Assembly (NCBI GenBank): GCA_001972305.1
Contig: BDDD01001596.1
Span: 313,369-377,368, forward strand
Length of the DNA stretch: 64,000 nt
Source of the DNA: Cephalotus follicularis
Lineage: Eukaryota > Streptophyta > Magnoliopsida > Oxalidales > Cephalotaceae
Direction: 5' to 3'
The stretch's first letter is position 1. Every line of letters begins with the position of its first letter. Shown here piece after piece: positions 32,669-46,242 of the stretch. A program made the position numbers and the translations under genes. The notes below the pieces were generated by a model. The model was not told the origin of the DNA. It did no database searches and was given only the letters and a program-made list of their open reading frames with translations.

Positions 32669-35122
32669 CTAGTCTCTCATTACTTCAGTCTTTGACGGAT
32701 CCACCGTCAAGCCTTCCCCAGATACTATGTGACCGAGAAAGGTCACATGGTCAAGCCAGAACTCACATTTGCCAAACTTGGCGTACAACCGATGCTCTTT
32801 GAGGACTTGCAATACTAGTCTCAGATGATGAGTGTGCTCCTCCTCACTCCTCGAATATACCAGTATATCGTCAATGAACACCACGACAAACTGGTCCAGG
32901 TATGGCCAGAATACGTCATTCATCAATGACATAAAAGCTGCCGGTGCATTGGTAACACCAAACGGCATCACCAGGAACTCGTAATGACCATACCGTGTTC
33001 GGAAGGTAGTCTTCTCAATGTCTCCTTCCCTTACTCGCAGTTGGTGATATCCTGACCTCAAGTCGAGCTTGGAAAACACCCTCGATCCTTGCAACTGATC
33101 AAACAAATCCTCACTGTGGGGTAAAGGATACTTGTTCTTGATAGTTGCTTTGTCCAACATCCTGTAGTCGATGCAGAGCCTCATCGACCCATTCTTCTTC
33201 TTGACAAACAATACTGGTGCACCCCACGGAGAAACATTGGGTCTTACAAAACCCTTATCAATCAGGTCTTGTAACTGTAGCTTCAGCTCTCGCAACTCAG
33301 CAGGAGCCATCCGGTAAGGTGATTTAGAGATAGGAGCCGTTCCAGGAACAAGATCAATAACGAACTCCATACTCCTCTTCGGTGGCAAGGATCCCAAGTC
33401 ATCAGGAAACACATCCGGGAATTCGCACATAACTGGAATTTCCTCCAAGCTCACGCCTTTCTCCTTCCTTCGATCAATCACATAGGCCAGGTATCCCTCG
33501 CATCCCTTCTCTAGGTATCTCGATGCTCGGATAAAAGATATGATCGGTGTCGAGAACCCCTTGTCTCCCTTGAACTGAAAAGTCGTTCCGTCGGGCAGAC
33601 AAAAATCCACCGTCTTATGGTAGCAATCCATACGAGCACGGTGCGCTGATAGCCAATCCATTCCGAATATAACATCGAAGTCACGGATAGACAGCACTAT
33701 CAAATCTGCATTCAAAGGAATGCCTGCCATAAACATCTCACAACCTCTATATACCGAGTCAGTATACATAGAAGTCCCAATCGGTGTGCTCACAGCAAGT
33801 ATATAAGACATGTAGTCAGGGGTGACATCTAAGCAAGATGCAAAATGGGCAGATATAAAGGAATGCGATGCTCCAGAATCCATCAGTACTCTAGCAGAAA
33901 AACCATATATATACAGAGTACCTCCAACAACAGAAGTCGACTCTGGAACCGCAGTCTGAGCAAGTACAAAAACTCTACCTTTTGCGATGCCCTTTCCGGT
34001 GTCCCTCCTCTGTGATGGTCCCGCAGCCGCGCCACTACTGCTCCCCGGCCCTGTAGGTGCTGTAGCATAACTCTTCGGGCAGTCCTTCACTGAATGACCC
34101 GGTGCCCCGCACCTCAAACACCAGCCATTGAACCTCCAGCACTCTTTCTGTTGGTGACCAGTACGACCACAGTAATAGCAACCTCCGGATCTAGCATTAC
34201 TCCCCTGGCTGGGAGTACTCTGTGAAGCTGTCTGCTGAGACTTGTTCTTTGACGACTTCGTCGGAGAACCAACATCTTGCCATTTGGACGATGCTGGTCG
34301 GGACTGTGTAGGGCTCTGTTTACTCTCTTTTGTACGAGCTCTCTCAGCCCGGTCCTCACTGGATATCATCTCCAACAGTCTAGCTTTCTGAGCAACCTCC
34401 ACAAAAGTCCTCAGCTCCATGGCTCTAATCCTTGACCGAAGATCCGGTCGCAACCCTCTCAGGAACCTCTGTATCTTCTTCACTTCGTCAGCTACCAGAT
34501 AAGGTGAATGTCGGGCCAGCTCCATGAACCTTGCTTGATACTCAGCAACAGTCATCTCTCCCTGTTGTAACTCCAAGAGCTCCGTCTCTCGTCGCTCTTG
34601 CTCAATACCCGGAACATAAGTCTCCAAGAACTCTGTTTGGAATCTGTCCCAAGTGTTGTCCAGTCTCTGTGATTCCCATTTTGCTTTAACCATTTCCCAC
34701 CAATGAGTGGCCTCACCCCATAGGCGGTACACAGCAAACTTCAACTTCTGAGCATCAATACAGTCCATCACTGCAAAGATCTTCTCCAGGTCTTGCAGCC
34801 ATCTCTCAGCAATCGTAGCATCAAGTTCTCCCTTGAAGCTGGGTGGATTCAGCCTCATGAACTTCTCAATATCTCTACCAAAACCATCCTCTCCCGGGCA
34901 GTGGTCGGGAGCTCCGCGTTGCGATCGAGCCTGCGCGTGATACTGGCGCATCTCCTCCGCATTAGCCCGATTAAAGGCCATCTGCTGCTGAAAGTAGTCT
35001 GCAATCCGAGCCATCGGATCTCTGTCATCTTGGGGAAAATTGATCCCTTGCGGAACATTTTCCTCCTCAGGGGTATTAGCTCCAGCAGCTCTAGCCCTAG
35101 CTCGAGTTCTCCTTCGGTCCAT
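32669..35122 (-). CDS. gag-pol: Gypsy A gag-protease-RT (to in-frame TAG)
   Basis: One open frame from ATG 35122 ([12 protein letters not shown], matching MDRSRRGRRR of C). An upstream in-frame ATG at 35173 would add 17 residues within the leader. Domains in order, numbered from 35173: gag ([20 protein letters not shown], about 108-128; [18 protein letters not shown]), two zinc knuckles ([14 protein letters not shown] and [14 protein letters not shown], about 330-365), protease [10 protein letters not shown] (about 430) and RT from [12 protein letters not shown] to FIDD (about 766). The frame stops at TAG where MRDWPQ is expected, a TGG-to-TAG change just after the RT palm. Two knuckles are seen here and in C. 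Confidence 0.92.
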   Translation of the reverse strand: MDRRRTRARARAAGANTPEEENVPQGINFPQDDRDPMARIADYFQQQMAFNRANAEEMRQYHAQARSQRGAPDHCPGEDGFGRDIEKFMRLNPPSFKGELDATIAERWLQDLEKIFAVMDCIDAQKLKFAVYRLWGEATHWWEMVKAKWESQRLDNTWDRFQTEFLETYVPGIEQERRETELLELQQGEMTVAEYQARFMELARHSPYLVADEVKKIQRFLRGLRPDLRSRIRAMELRTFVEVAQKARLLEMISSEDRAERARTKESKQSPTQSRPASSKWQDVGSPTKSSKNKSQQTASQSTPSQGSNARSGGCYYCGRTGHQQKECWRFNGWCLRCGAPGHSVKDCPKSYATAPTGPGSSSGAAAGPSQRRDTGKGIAKGRVFVLAQTAVPESTSVVGGTLYIYGFSARVLMDSGASHSFISAHFASCLDVTPDYMSYILAVSTPIGTSMYTDSVYRGCEMFMAGIPLNADLIVLSIRDFDVIFGMDWLSAHRARMDCYHKTVDFCLPDGTTFQFKGDKGFSTPIISFIRASRYLEKGCEGYLAYVIDRRKEKGVSLEEIPVMCEFPDVFPDDLGSLPPKRSMEFVIDLVPGTAPISKSPYRMAPAELRELKLQLQDLIDKGFVRPNVSPWGAPVLFVKKKNGSMRLCIDYRMLDKATIKNKYPLPHSEDLFDQLQGSRVFSKLDLRSGYHQLRVREGDIEKTTFRTRYGHYEFLVMPFGVTNAPAAFMSLMNDVFWPYLDQFVVVFIDDILVYSRSEEEHTHHLRLVLQVLKEHRLYAKFGKCEFWLDHVTFLGHIVSGEGLTVDPSKTEVMRD

Positions 35123-35216
35123 TTTCCTATAAGAAGATTGACGGTCAGTCACGACTTTAGGAAAACAATTCATTAACTGCCAAGGAAAGTATCCTAGCTA
35201 AGCATATATGGAATAT

Positions 35217-35228
35217 GCTCTGATACCA
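35217..35228 (-). promoter_or_regulatory. Primer-binding site of gypsy A
   Basis: Minus strand TGGTATCAGAGC, three bases after the 5' LTR end (35232). Confidence 0.9.
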
Positions 35229-35231
35229 CTC

Positions 35232-37850
35232 TGTCACACCCCGTTTAAGAGAGAAGGCATACATTAAAGCAGTAAAGGCAATTAACATAAAACACAGCTC
35301 ATGCAAAAACCATAAAACTTAAAACTTTTCCAAAGTACGATAGTTGCGGAAGCATAACAGAACATAAGCTGTAAACTTGTAACGTGCGTCCCATACCGCA
35401 CGCTACCCCAAATAATCCGATATTGTTAATCGCCCATAAACGGAGCGTGAATTACAGTACAAGATCAAAATCCTTCAGTAACAAAACCATAACAACGGTA
35501 CATCCGAAAACAGTAACAAACATAGGTTTAATACAAGGTAGGAGAATAAGCAAAATCGAGAACATAACAACTTGATCTTCATCCATGTCAGTCCAACCGG
35601 TCCACTGCATCAATGTGTAAAGTAGGGGGTTAGCCTTTGTCCTCACTTGGTTAAGTCATAAAAGCAGTTCGGGATTAACATTAAATGCATGTCATGATAT
35701 GAATGCATAAATGATGCAGTGTAGGAAAACCAGTTCATATATATATATGAGAAATATATATATATTAACAGTACAGTAAAATAACAGTGGGTACATATAT
35801 AAGAAAATATATGTATGCAAGATCAGTACAGTCGTAACCCGGCCAGGGCTACATTAACAAGCACAGAAATGTCCGAAAAGGACCAACAGGCAGTACGGGA
35901 TGTCCACATAGGACTACAACAGGCAGGATGTCCACGTAGGACTACAACAGACAGTATGTGTAGCGCCGCCAACTCCTGGCCCCATGCTACACTCCCACTC
36001 CGGCCCCTACATCAGGCAACCGAGCGAGACAATAGTACAGTGAGTTACCCAGCCATACTCCTGGCCCCTAGGTCAACCCTCCACTAGTCGGCGCTGGCAG
36101 TCTCCGCCATGCAACTAGTGGTTCAAGCACAAACACAAAGCAATTCACAGAGCAAACAGTGAATTCAAGCAGTAACGGTACAGTAAACAGTAGTGATCGA
36201 TTTGATCCACAACAGGCAGGTTATTTCCAAAATGTTTCCAAAAGTGACAACATTTGAAATATATATTTTCAATAGAAAATACCTTTAAACAGTTTCAGTA
36301 GTGTGAATTTGTTTACTAGCTCGTTCGAAAATACGTTATTAATCAATACATATTTCCATACTCAAAATATCACATTCCGAGTTCATATATGCATTTCTAA
36401 ATATCAAAACTTTAGAAATCATAAACAATTCACAAACATTATACAATCAGGCAGTAAACAGTGCATATGCAATGCATACAAATGCTCAAATGCATTCTAA
36501 CGGAAATCAGGATCGTTTCGTATCGTTAGATGAAGAAAACCCCAAACAGTACTAAAGACGTCGATGTCTATCCAAAAGGCGTCGATGTCTTTTCCAAAAG
36601 GCGTCGATGTCTAAGTCTTAGTGTCAGCGCGTTCTACAGCAGAAGGCATCGATGTCCATTTCCTACGCGTCGATGTTCAAGGTTTGGAACCTTGGAACGA
36701 CAGCGTATTGTTCACGGCGTCGACGCGTTAAGGTAGGAACCTTAGGCGTCGACATGTAATACGTCAAAACCAAACCAGACAGTCTAAGGCGTCGATGTCT
36801 TTACATAGACGTCGATCCCTTTCGCATCAGTAACAAGGCAAGACCCAAAAGACATCGATGTTTATTAAAAGGCGTCGATGTCTATCGAGCAGCAGTCGTC
36901 TTCTTCCTCATGACTCAACAAATAGTAGCCATTACAACCCATAATCATGTACGATAACAGGTAATCTAGGCAAGAAACCAACATGTAGATACTAAATACA
37001 TATCTAGCATATCATGGCATCAATCCAGTGACAAAATCAGTTCAAGAATCATGCATTTCATACATAAAAACCATAGACCATGCATGAATATCAATCTCAA
37101 GATTACAGTCATGGCTTTCCCCTACCTTTTGTCCCAAGTTAGGAACTGGAAAGTCCACCTCTTTGAGTTCCAAACTAGTCACAGCAACCTCTAGGTCCTT
37201 CCCGTTACTGCAAGTCACAAGCTCCAAGCTCAACAATGGTGGAAATGTTTTCTCTCCTTTACTTTCTGTTTCTTACACAAGTGTCTCAACCGAAACATGG
37301 ATGAAGAGAGGAGGCGTTTTATGCAGGTAGAACCTCTCTCTTCCTTCTCTAGTGCATTGCCTGCATTTCATAGCTCCATTTTCCTATTATCTCTCTTTCC
37401 CAGCTCTGTCCCGTTTCTTTTGCAGGAGCAGGCATTGAAGGTGGCACCACAGCCTGCATGCACACCCAAGTGTCATGCCCTTCCCTCAACTCTGGCACTT
37501 GCATGACTGGTATCATCCAGCATGCACAACACGTATCAACCATGCCCCCAAGGCGCCTGTAAAAGACTCTAACCAGATTCCCCTTGCATGTTATTTGTCA
37601 GCAGCGTAACATGCATGACATTCGAAGTTAAAGCGTCGACGTCTTTCCAAAGACGTCGATGTCATTCATCAGTTCACACGAGGACGTCGATGTCCTGCTC
37701 TGGATCGATGTGCATGTGCACGTAGCTTCGTGCGCCCTTTTGCCACAAAGACGTCGACGTGATTCTAAAGACGTCGATGTGTTTCCCCCAGAACAGCGTC
37801 GTTTTAGCCTTTTAACATTCTTTTAGCATTTACTCTAAAATTCAACATTA
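35232..37850 (-). repeat. 5' LTR of gypsy A (truncated by B)
   Basis: Near-identical to 27800-30411. Arrays repeat at about 36555-36890 and 37632-37785. A short AT-rich insertion (about 35745-35765) distinguishes it. The match to the 3' LTR stops after TTCAACATTA at 37850, where element B begins. Confidence 0.92.
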
Positions 37851-39180
37851 TATATGTCACACCCCGTTTTTTCGTTCACTTACCATAAGACAATATATAT
37901 GGTGGTATCAGTATTAAACATACATTCCAGCAATTCATTAAGTAAAATAACAATATGCGAAAGCAGTCAATAAGCCGGAATATATAAATTACAAGCCATC
38001 CGCACGCATCCCATACTATGTGTGGGTACAGTTCAACATTATCCTTAACATAAAGAAAACAACATAAACGAGGTATGATGCGTTCATTACATTACAATAC
38101 ATCAAAGAAACAACAACCTTAATCGACAAAAGTAGAAGCTCCCCAAGCTTCCACCGCAGCTCCCAGTCTTCACTAATCTGAAACTGTAGGGGGGTTAGCC
38201 GTTGTCCTCACTTGGCTAAGTAGGAAGATAATGCATGCTAAGGAATATATAAATGCAATATGTATGACAGTTTATATCAAAATGACATTTGAATGAGCCA
38301 ATATATAAGCAATCATGCCAAGTGGCTATAAAAAAACCATATGCAAGAATACCGCACAAGGGTACAATCAATTCAACTATGGTTTGGGTGTCACCGATCG
38401 CTACCTCCTAGCACCAATGGTTCACCACCTAACTATCACCCTCACTCCGAGGATGATAGGTAGGTAACATTTACTACCGGCGTTGGAGGGTAGTGTAACA
38501 AATAAAATCTGCAAGGCAGATACGTTGGGTGATACTCTGGCCAACTACTGGCACCCAGGATCACATCCGTAATCAGTGATATCCTCCATCACTAACTACA
38601 GCAGTAACATAGACAAACAATTCAATCAATTCAATAATAATATTACATATATCAGCAATATGCAATATAAAAGTGGTTTCTGTAGAAAAGTATAAAAAGT
38701 CATTTATCGTACATCTCTTCGGAGGAAAACAATCTCTATTCAGTAGTGGTCCTCTTTTGGAGAACAAACATATAGTACCTCTCATAGGAGGAAAATCATT
38801 AGGTTTTCATTTGTGAAAGAAAATGCATATCATAATTTGGGTACATAGCCCATATTGGTTTCAATTGTTGAAATACAAGTGGTGGTGGTGTTAATGACAC
38901 CAAAACAGAATATACTAGGCTAATGGTAGCATATACAGTAGTAACATTTCAAAAGCAACATTAACAAGTGGCAGAAGTAATTCAAGAATCACAACGGATC
39001 AATATCTCATAGTCATTCATATGCAATTTGCACAATTAAGTGCGTATGTCGTTCAATATTAGAATGTAACTGTATATAAGGCCAGGATTGATTGTTCTAA
39101 TCATCCATGTGAAGGCCAAGCTAATTACATTTCAATTGGAGGCCTTAACAGACTTATACCAGAAAATTTCCACAGAAAAG

Positions 39181-39300
39181 TCGGCTGTTCTCAAGAACCA
39201 GTCGGCTGCTGGGTTATGTAGTCGACTGTTGGGGTTTGATAGTCGACTGGATCAATTATGCAGTCGACTGTTTTCCATGACAGTCAACTGTTTTTGCCCA
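39181..39300. repeat. Distal CAGTCGACTG array in LTR B
   Basis: Six copies in 120 bp: AGTCGGCTG, CAGTCGGCTG, TAGTCGACTG (twice), CAGTCGACTG and CAGTCAACTG. Lies 1.28-1.40 kb from the LTR start. The 5' LTR copy is at 44780-44895. Confidence 0.88.
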
Positions 39301-40322
39301 GAAATGCAGGCAGAACAGTGTATATGCAATGCAATTTCAGTTCCAATCAATTTAAACACATGTAATTAATGCGGAAAGTAAACATACACTATATGCATAC
39401 TATATCTTCCATAACATTCATTTCCCCTACCTCAATTTGCTATCCCAAGATCAATTGAAAGATCTTTCTCTTTAAAGCTTCAAAAGTCTCTTTCCAAGCT
39501 TTCCCAATCAATTACTTATAATCTAAGCAATTCAATCTATGCAAGCATGTTATAAACACATGTATCAGTTGTAGTAATTCCCTGACAGCTATAACATAAC
39601 AACAGCTCAATCATCCTCTCCCTAAGTTTTCATTTCCATTTACTACTTCCTTTTTGATCTAAACCAACACCATTCAATTTCGGATTCCTTGTTGTTAATG
39701 TTGGCAGAAGATGTAAATGTGTACTTAGGTAAATCAGTAGTTATAACAATCAACTAATAACAACCCTCAATCAGCTTATAGATTAACATCCCATTACTTG
39801 AACCAAGTGCTACCTTCCATATCAATTTCATTCAAATTCTCGAATTTGTTAACCTATCCATGTTAACAGAAGATTGTAACATTCTAGTTACCATAATCAC
39901 ATAACAGAGATTATGATTGGAACTTAACAGGAATGATCAAAGTTCCCCTTTCCTTCTTTGAGCTTTAACCTCAAACCTTCCAATGCAAGTTCTCCAATAA
40001 GTTCTAGCAATTCATTCACTCACAAGTGTTTCTAACACTCTTCCTCAACTCATTTACAGAAGATATAGAGGTCCTAAGGGTTTAGAACTCGTCAGGTTAT
40101 TAAACTCCACCTTCTCATATTTTTTTCCTCTCACTCACTTGCATGTGTTTCTTTTACATTTCTTTCTTGATTCTTGCAAGTGCAGGGTCTGCAATCTTTG
40201 CAGAGGTGCAGAGGACATGCAAGGCATCACATTGCATGTTATGGCAGCTTAGGACACTTGTCCCATTAATTGCCACGCCTAAGCTCAGTTTGACACCTGC
40301 ACAGACACATGTTCTGTCGAAT

Positions 40323-40415
40323 TTCCAGTCGACTGGATGCATGGGCCAGTCGACTGTCCACAATACGCACTAGGCAGTCGGCTGTTCCCCTGTGACAGTC
40401 GACTGTCCAAGGCTG
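40323..40415. repeat. Proximal CAGTCGACTG array in LTR B
   Basis: CAGTCGACTG three times and CAGTCGGCTG once within 93 bp, 0.16-0.26 kb from the LTR start. The matching part of the 5' LTR has been deleted. Confidence 0.88.
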
Positions 40416-40882
40416 TTTTAGGGTTTCTTGAGTTTGATTTTCACCATTTGCATCTCCATTCATCCCAAGCAATTACCAATAAAAAAATTATGATAATTGG
40501 GTAGATAATTCGATTAAAAATGTATATTTATTTTAAACATGGAAATCAATATACATTAATCGAATATGCGGTTGTCACATTCCTCCCTCCTTAAAGAAAA
40601 TTTGTCCTCGAATTTTGCCCTTACATCCCGAACAAGGGTGGAAATGTCTCTATCATCTCATCCTCACGTTCCCACGTAGCTTCCTCAGCTCCGTGAAACG
40701 TCACAGTATTTTTACCATTGGAATGGTCTCGTTCCTCAATACCCTTTCCATTCGATCCATTGTCACTTCAGTAATTCTGATACCAAGTCCATGGTCACCT
40801 GATCCCATTTCCTTTTCAATCACTGGCAGAGATTATAGCATTCTATCAGATTTCCGATGTTCAGCTTTCTCTCGCCGAACGG

Positions 40883-43383
40883 TCAACATCTTGCAACCTC
40901 TTCAATAGTTTCCCGTTTCCTATCGCTCCACCAGAAACTCTTTTCCAGGTTGTGCCACATCTTGGTACTTCCTGGTTGGACACTGTAGTTCGACTGGTGA
41001 GCTCGTTGCAGTAGCTCATCCTTGATGCTCACGTTATTTGGAACACATATCCTTCCTTGGAACCTCAATATGTCATTAGTACGAATGGAGAACTCAGGTT
41101 TAGAGTCTAGGTTCTCACGGATACCGCACCATTCAGAGTCGTTATACCGAGAAGTCAGAATACGCTCCAGAAGTTCCTGTTGTGCTCTCATACTTGTCAC
41201 AACAACTTCACAGAAAACCATGAACGGATTCCATCTCTGAAATTCCTTCAATAGCTCCCACGGTGAAACCATTGCTCCAGCAATCATGGCCTTGCGTCTC
41301 AGCGCATCAGCCACTACATCCGCCTTTTCCGGTTGGTATTGAATGTGGCAGTTGTAGTCATTAAGGAATACCATTCATCGTCTCTGTTCCCTGTTGGCTT
41401 CTTCTGGAAAAACAAATATCTTAAACTCTTAGTCAGCAGAGATCTCCAACTGAGCCCCATAGGTGTAGCGCCTCCATTTCTGCAAGGCAAACGCTATGGC
41501 TGCCAATTCAAGATCATGTACGGAATAACTTTCCTCGCACGGATTAACTTCTTCGACGCGTATGCAATCGCCCTACCATGTTGAATAAGAACGCATTCCA
41601 ATCCTTTCCCAGAAGTATCAGAATAGACAGTAAATCCTTTATTACCCTCAGGTAACGCCGTCACTGGAGCCGAACCAACCGACTCTTCAACTCTTGGAAA
41701 CTTGCCTCACAAGCGTCCTTCCACACAAGTTGGACTTCTTCTGAGTCAACAGTGCAGGGGTGTAGCAAGTTCCGAAACTCCCTGACGAATTTTTGATAGT
41801 AGCCACCCAATCCCAAGAACTACGAACCTCCGTAACGTTCCTCGGTTGGGCTAATCAACAACGCTTTCAATCCTCGAGGAATCCACTGATGATCCTTCAC
41901 TTGACACTATGTGACTTAGGAAAGTCGCATGATCCAGCCAAAATTCACACTTGCTGAATTTGGCGTACCGCTGTCCCTTCCATAGTCTCTGTAATACAAT
42001 CTTCAAGTACTGCATGTGTTCCCCAATGCTCTCTGGTTAGATCAAAATGTCATCTAAAATCTCACGATGAACTGATCACGATAGGGTCGGAACACTCTGT
42101 TCATCAGACACATAAGGCTGCAGGTACATTAGTCAAACCAGCGGCAGTATCAGCTCGTAGTGCCCGTGTCTGGTTTGAATGTGATTTTTCTCCACATCAC
42201 CTTCTCGGATTCTCAACTGATGATAACCTGTCCTCAGGTCAAGTCTGGAGAATACAGTTGAGCCTTGCAATTGGTCGAACAATTCCTCAATATATGGCAG
42301 AGGATACTTGTTCTTCCCAGTCACTTGGTTTAGCAGCCTGTAATCAACGCATAGCCGCATCGATCCATCCTTCCTTCCCGAACAGAATCGGTTCTCCCCA
42401 CGGTGATGCACTTGGTCTGATAAAGCCTTATCAAGGAAATCTTGAAATTGAACCTTCAACTCTTCCTGTTCAGCAGAAGCCATTCGGTACGGTGCTCTGG
42501 ATATAGGAGCAGTCCCAGATCATCTTTCGATACTGAACGCTCGCTATCGGAATCGCACCATTATCCATTCTCGCATTGGTCAGCAGGAAGTCGCTAGTTG
42601 GACCATTCGTCTCCTATTACATATATAAACAAACGGTGATACTACGCAAGTCATACAGAAATGTGATGCAATGAATGCAAATGAGACCCCAAGGTCAATA
42701 ACCAAACTAGCAATTATATATCAAATATCAATTATATCTTAGTGGTTAAGTATAACTTTACCTTGCATGATGCTTTTGCCCAAGTCTCCTCGCGGTTGTA
42801 CAGCCGTGCCACTTCCACTAGCTCCATCCTTACTCGGTTGAGTTTTCCTACAGAAACACCCTTTCACATGATGATCAGATGAACCACATCTCAGGCACTT
42901 CCCTGCCTTCTTCCAGCACTCAGTTTCCTCATGATTTGGAAGACCACAAAAGCTACATCCTCTAAAATTCGGGTGACCACGTCGGGTAGGAGCCCTTGAG
43001 TGAGAAGTATCTCTAGTAGCAGTCTGCCGAGGCTGTTTGGAAGTTCGCCTAGACCGTCCAGAACGTTGTCCAACATGTTGTGCTGGAACATACCATCGCT
43101 GTCATTCCCTCATGTGAGCAACACTAGTGATCATCTGTTGCCGGATCATATCGGTCATCTGCTCCATGTTTGCCGCATTAGCTTGAATCTGCTATTGAAA
43201 GAGATCAACCATGCGGTCAAAGTTACTCCTTTCTTCACGCGCTGGAGGAATATTCACTCCTTCATCCATCAGCGGAACATCTTCAGATACTGGCGGAGCG
43301 TTACTCTCCTCGTCGGCTCCACGCCTTACTCGTCTACCACTTCGCAAGTACATTCTGTTTCCTATGTGGAATGACATAATCAT
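40883..43383 (-). pseudogene. gag-pol: Gypsy B gag-pol remnant
   Basis: Minus strand, heavily decayed. Gag N-terminus MYLRSGRRVRRGADEESNAP to RSNFDRMVDLFQ (43383-43192). The capsid domain is deleted. A zinc knuckle trace follows (about 42960-42880). RT reads [36 protein letters not shown] and [19 protein letters not shown] (42483-42133). RNase H traces lie near 41500-41350 and the integrase zinc finger region is at 41374-40883 (SNYSVQPGSTKMWHNLEKSFWW). The integrase core and chromodomain are missing, which explains the short internal region. Confidence 0.85.
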
Positions 43384-43443
43384 TGGGAAAAAATTCCACT
43401 GAAATTTCTGAGAAACTTATCCCAGCTAGCATATATGGAATAT

Positions 43444-43455
43444 GCTCTGATACCA
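43444..43455 (-). promoter_or_regulatory. Primer-binding site of gypsy B
   Basis: Minus strand TGGTATCAGAGC, three bases from the 5' LTR. Confidence 0.88.
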
Positions 43456-43458
43456 TGC

Positions 43459-45329
43459 TGTCACACCCCGTTTTTTCGTTCACTTACCATAAGACAACAT
43501 ATATGGTGTTATCAGTATTAAACATACATTCCAACAATTCATTAAGTAAAATAACAATATGCGGAAGCAGTCAATAAGCCGGAATATATAAATTACAAGC
43601 CATCCGCACGCATCCCATACTCCGTGCGGGTACAGTTCAACATTATCCTTAACATAAGGAAAACAACATAAACGAGGTATGATGCGTTCATTACATTACA
43701 ATACATCAAAGAAACAACAACCTTAATCGACAAAAGTAGAAGCTCCCCAAGCTTCCACCGCAGCTCCCAGTCTTCACTAATCTGAAACTGTAGGGGGGTT
43801 AGCCGTTGTCCTCACTTCGCTAAGTAGGAAGATAATGCATGCTAAGGAATATATAAATGCAATATGTATGCCAGTTATATCAAAATGACATTTGAATGAG
43901 CCAATATATAAGCAATCATGCCAAGTGGCCATAAACAATCCATATGCAAGAATACCGCACAAGGGTACAATCAATTCAACTATGGTTTGGGTGTCACCGA
44001 TCGCAACCTCCTAGCACCAATGGTTTACCACCTAACTATCACCCTCACTCCGAGGATGATAGGTAGGTAACATTTACTACCGGCGTTGGCGGGTAGTGTA
44101 ACAAATAAAATCTGCAAGGCAGATACGTTGGGTGATACTCTGGCCAACTCCTGGCACCCAGGATCACATCCGTAATCAGTGATATCCTCCATCACTAACT
44201 ACAGCGGTAACATAGACAAGCAATTCAATCAATTCAATAATAATATTACATATATCAGCAATATGCAATATAAAAGTGGTTTCTGTAGAAACGTATAACA
44301 AGTCATTTATCGTACATCTCTTCGGAGGAAAACGATCTCTATTCTGTAGTGGTCCTCTTTTGGAGAACAAACATATAGTACCTCTCATAGGGGGAAAATC
44401 ATTAGGTTTTCATTTGTGAACGAAAATGCATATCATAATTTGGGTACATAGCCCATATTGGTTTCAATTGTTGAAATACAAGTGGTGGTGGTGTTAATGA
44501 CACCAAAACAGTATATACTAGGCTAATGGTAGCATATACAGTAGTAACATTTCAAAAGCAACATTAACAAGTGGCAGAAGTAATTCAAGAATCACAACGG
44601 ATCAATATCTCATAGTCATTCATATGCAATTTGCACAATTAAGTGCGTATGTCGTTCAATATTAGAATGTAACTGTATATAAGGCCAGGATTGATTGTTC
44701 TAATCATCCATGTGAAGGTCAAGCTAATTACATTTCAATTGGAGGCCTTAACGGACTTATACCAGAAAATTTCCCCAGAATAGTCGGCTGTTCTCAAGAA
44801 CCAGTCGGCTGCTGGGTTATGTAGTCGACTGTTGGGGTTTGCCAGTCGACTGGATCAATTATGCAGTCGACTGTTTTCCATGACAGTCGACTGTTTTTGC
44901 CCAGAAATGCAGGCAGAACAGTGTATATGCAATGCAATTTCAGTTCCAATCAATTTAAACACATGTAATTAATGCGGAAAGTAAACATACACTATATGCA
45001 TACTATATCTTCCATAACATTCATTTCCCCTACCTCAATTTGCTATCCCAAGATCAATTGAATGATCTTTCTCTTTAAAGCTTCCAAAGTCTCTTTCCAA
45101 GCTTTCCCAATCAATTCCTTTTAATCTCAGCAATTCAATCTATGCAAGCATGTTATAAACACATGTATCAGTTGTAGTAATTCCCTGGCAGCTATAACAT
45201 AACAGCAGCTCAATCATCCTCTCCCTAAGTTTTCATTTCCATTTACTACTTCCTTTTTGATCTAAACCAACACCATTCAATTTCGGATTCCTTGTTGTTA
45301 ATGTTGGGAGAAGATGTAAATGTGTACTA
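43459..45329 (-). repeat. 5' LTR of gypsy B (truncated)
   Basis: Matches 37855 to about 39726 closely, including the distal array at 44780-44895. The inverted repeat is altered to TTAGCC/CGCTAA at 43799-43823. Broken at 45329, where LTR J sequence resumes. Confidence 0.88.
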
Positions 45330-45423
45330 GTCTGGCTCAGCGTTGAGATCCAATTCTAAGTACCTTTCAAGTACTGAGCTTTACCAAAATCATTTACCAA
45401 AATGATAACCTTGGCAGGGAAAA
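45330..45423 (-). repeat. Gypsy solo LTR J, middle piece
   Basis: 94 bp between the broken B LTR and the start of C. Its last five bases GAAAA are duplicated after C at 54714-54718, where J continues. Confidence 0.65.
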
Positions 45424-45565
45424 TGTAATGCTCGGGATTTTCCTTAATGTAATGTTGTATTTTCCAATGCGTTTATGCAATTAATTAATTACAATTAAGA
45501 CTTTTCCTTTTTGTAATGTTAAATTTGGGCAAAAGTCGAAGTGTAGAAGTGTTGATATAGGGAGG

Positions 45566-45695
45566 GCAGCCGACTGCCCAAGAGGGATAGTCGATTGGAC
45601 CCCCTTTGAGTGGAACCAGCTGCCTGTTGTGGAGACAGCCGGTTGGGGATGGTGTCGGCAGAGACAGCCGACTGCCAAGATAAGACAGTCGACTG
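45566..45695. repeat. Proximal CAGTCGACTG array in LTR C
   Basis: CAGCCGACTG (45567), TAGTCGATTG, CAGCCGGTTG (45635), CAGCCGACTG (45665) and CAGTCGACTG (45685), 0.14-0.27 kb from the LTR start and upstream of the TATA-like box. The 3' LTR copy is at about 52567-52700. Confidence 0.9.
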
Positions 45696-46242
45696 CCATG
45701 GGATAGGTCAGTTAAAACGTGTTGGCAGTCTGTTTTTGGCAGAAAGAAAGGGGGAGAGGACAAAATTGCTCAGTTGGGGTTATGGGGAGAGAGGCACGAA
45801 AATGCCCATAAATACACATGTCTCTTCCCCTCATTCCATCAATATTGCATTATGAAAGAGGGATAGAGAGTTGTGAAGAGGGAGAGGCAGTGGAGAGAAC
45901 AAGAGAGAGAGAAGTTTGTATCTCTCAAATTTTGAGCTTGGAATCTGGATTTGGAGCTCGAACCAGACTTGGTGGAGTTGCTGGACGAATTCGGAAGCTT
46001 GGAAACTCGGATTGGAACTTAAAGCGCTGGATTGCGATTCCTAACTTAGAATTCTAAGGTAGGGGTAAATTTCATAATTGTTATTTAAGTTCCGTTATAA
46101 TGGAAGTTAATGGACGAAATGCATGCTATGGACTGTATTATGAGCATAAATGTATGTTATTGCTGTTGAATGCTCGTGTTTGGTTGGATTGAAGTGTGAA
46201 AGACATGCATTTTTCTACTATTTTTACCTACTGATGTAAATC

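Larger units (their letters stand above)
27800..37850 (-). mobile_element. Gypsy (Tekay/Del-like) retrotransposon A
   Basis: Minus strand. 3' LTR 30526-27800, internal region 30527-35231, 5' LTR 37850-35232, which lacks about 115 bp at its far end because element B is inserted there. PBS, gag-pol and polypurine tract are all present. The flank on the 3' side is GTTCA (27795-27799); the matching 5' flank has been lost. One nonsense codon and one frameshift inactivate pol. Gag-pol is close to element C, while the LTRs differ greatly. Confidence 0.92.
37855..40579 (-). repeat. 3' LTR of gypsy B
   Basis: TGTGACAACCGC start, GGGGTGTGACA end (minus strand). Contains the TTAGCC/GGCTAA inverted repeat (38195-38219) and two CAGTCGACTG arrays (39181-39300, 40323-40415). 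A purine tract GGAGGGAGGAA precedes its start on the minus strand. Confidence 0.9.
37855..45329 (-). mobile_element. Gypsy element B, internally deleted and truncated
   Basis: Minus strand, inserted in A's 5' LTR. 3' LTR 40579-37855 (2,725 bp), internal part only 2.88 kb (40580-43458), 5' LTR from 43459 to a break at 45329, lacking about 0.85 kb. The break is shown by comparing GTGTACTTAGG (near 39720) with GTGTACTAGTC (near 45325). No target duplication can be tested because one end is lost. ATATA (37850-37854) precedes the intact end. Confidence 0.88.

Noticed and set aside
34793..35176. 127-aa plus-strand frame over gag of A
   Set aside because: Shadow of the minus-strand gag-pol frame, which carries the real domains.
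35217..35228. tRNA gene suggested by TGGTATCAGAGC matches (also 26924, 43444, 47659)
   Set aside because: These are 12-nt primer-binding sites next to LTRs, with no cloverleaf around them.
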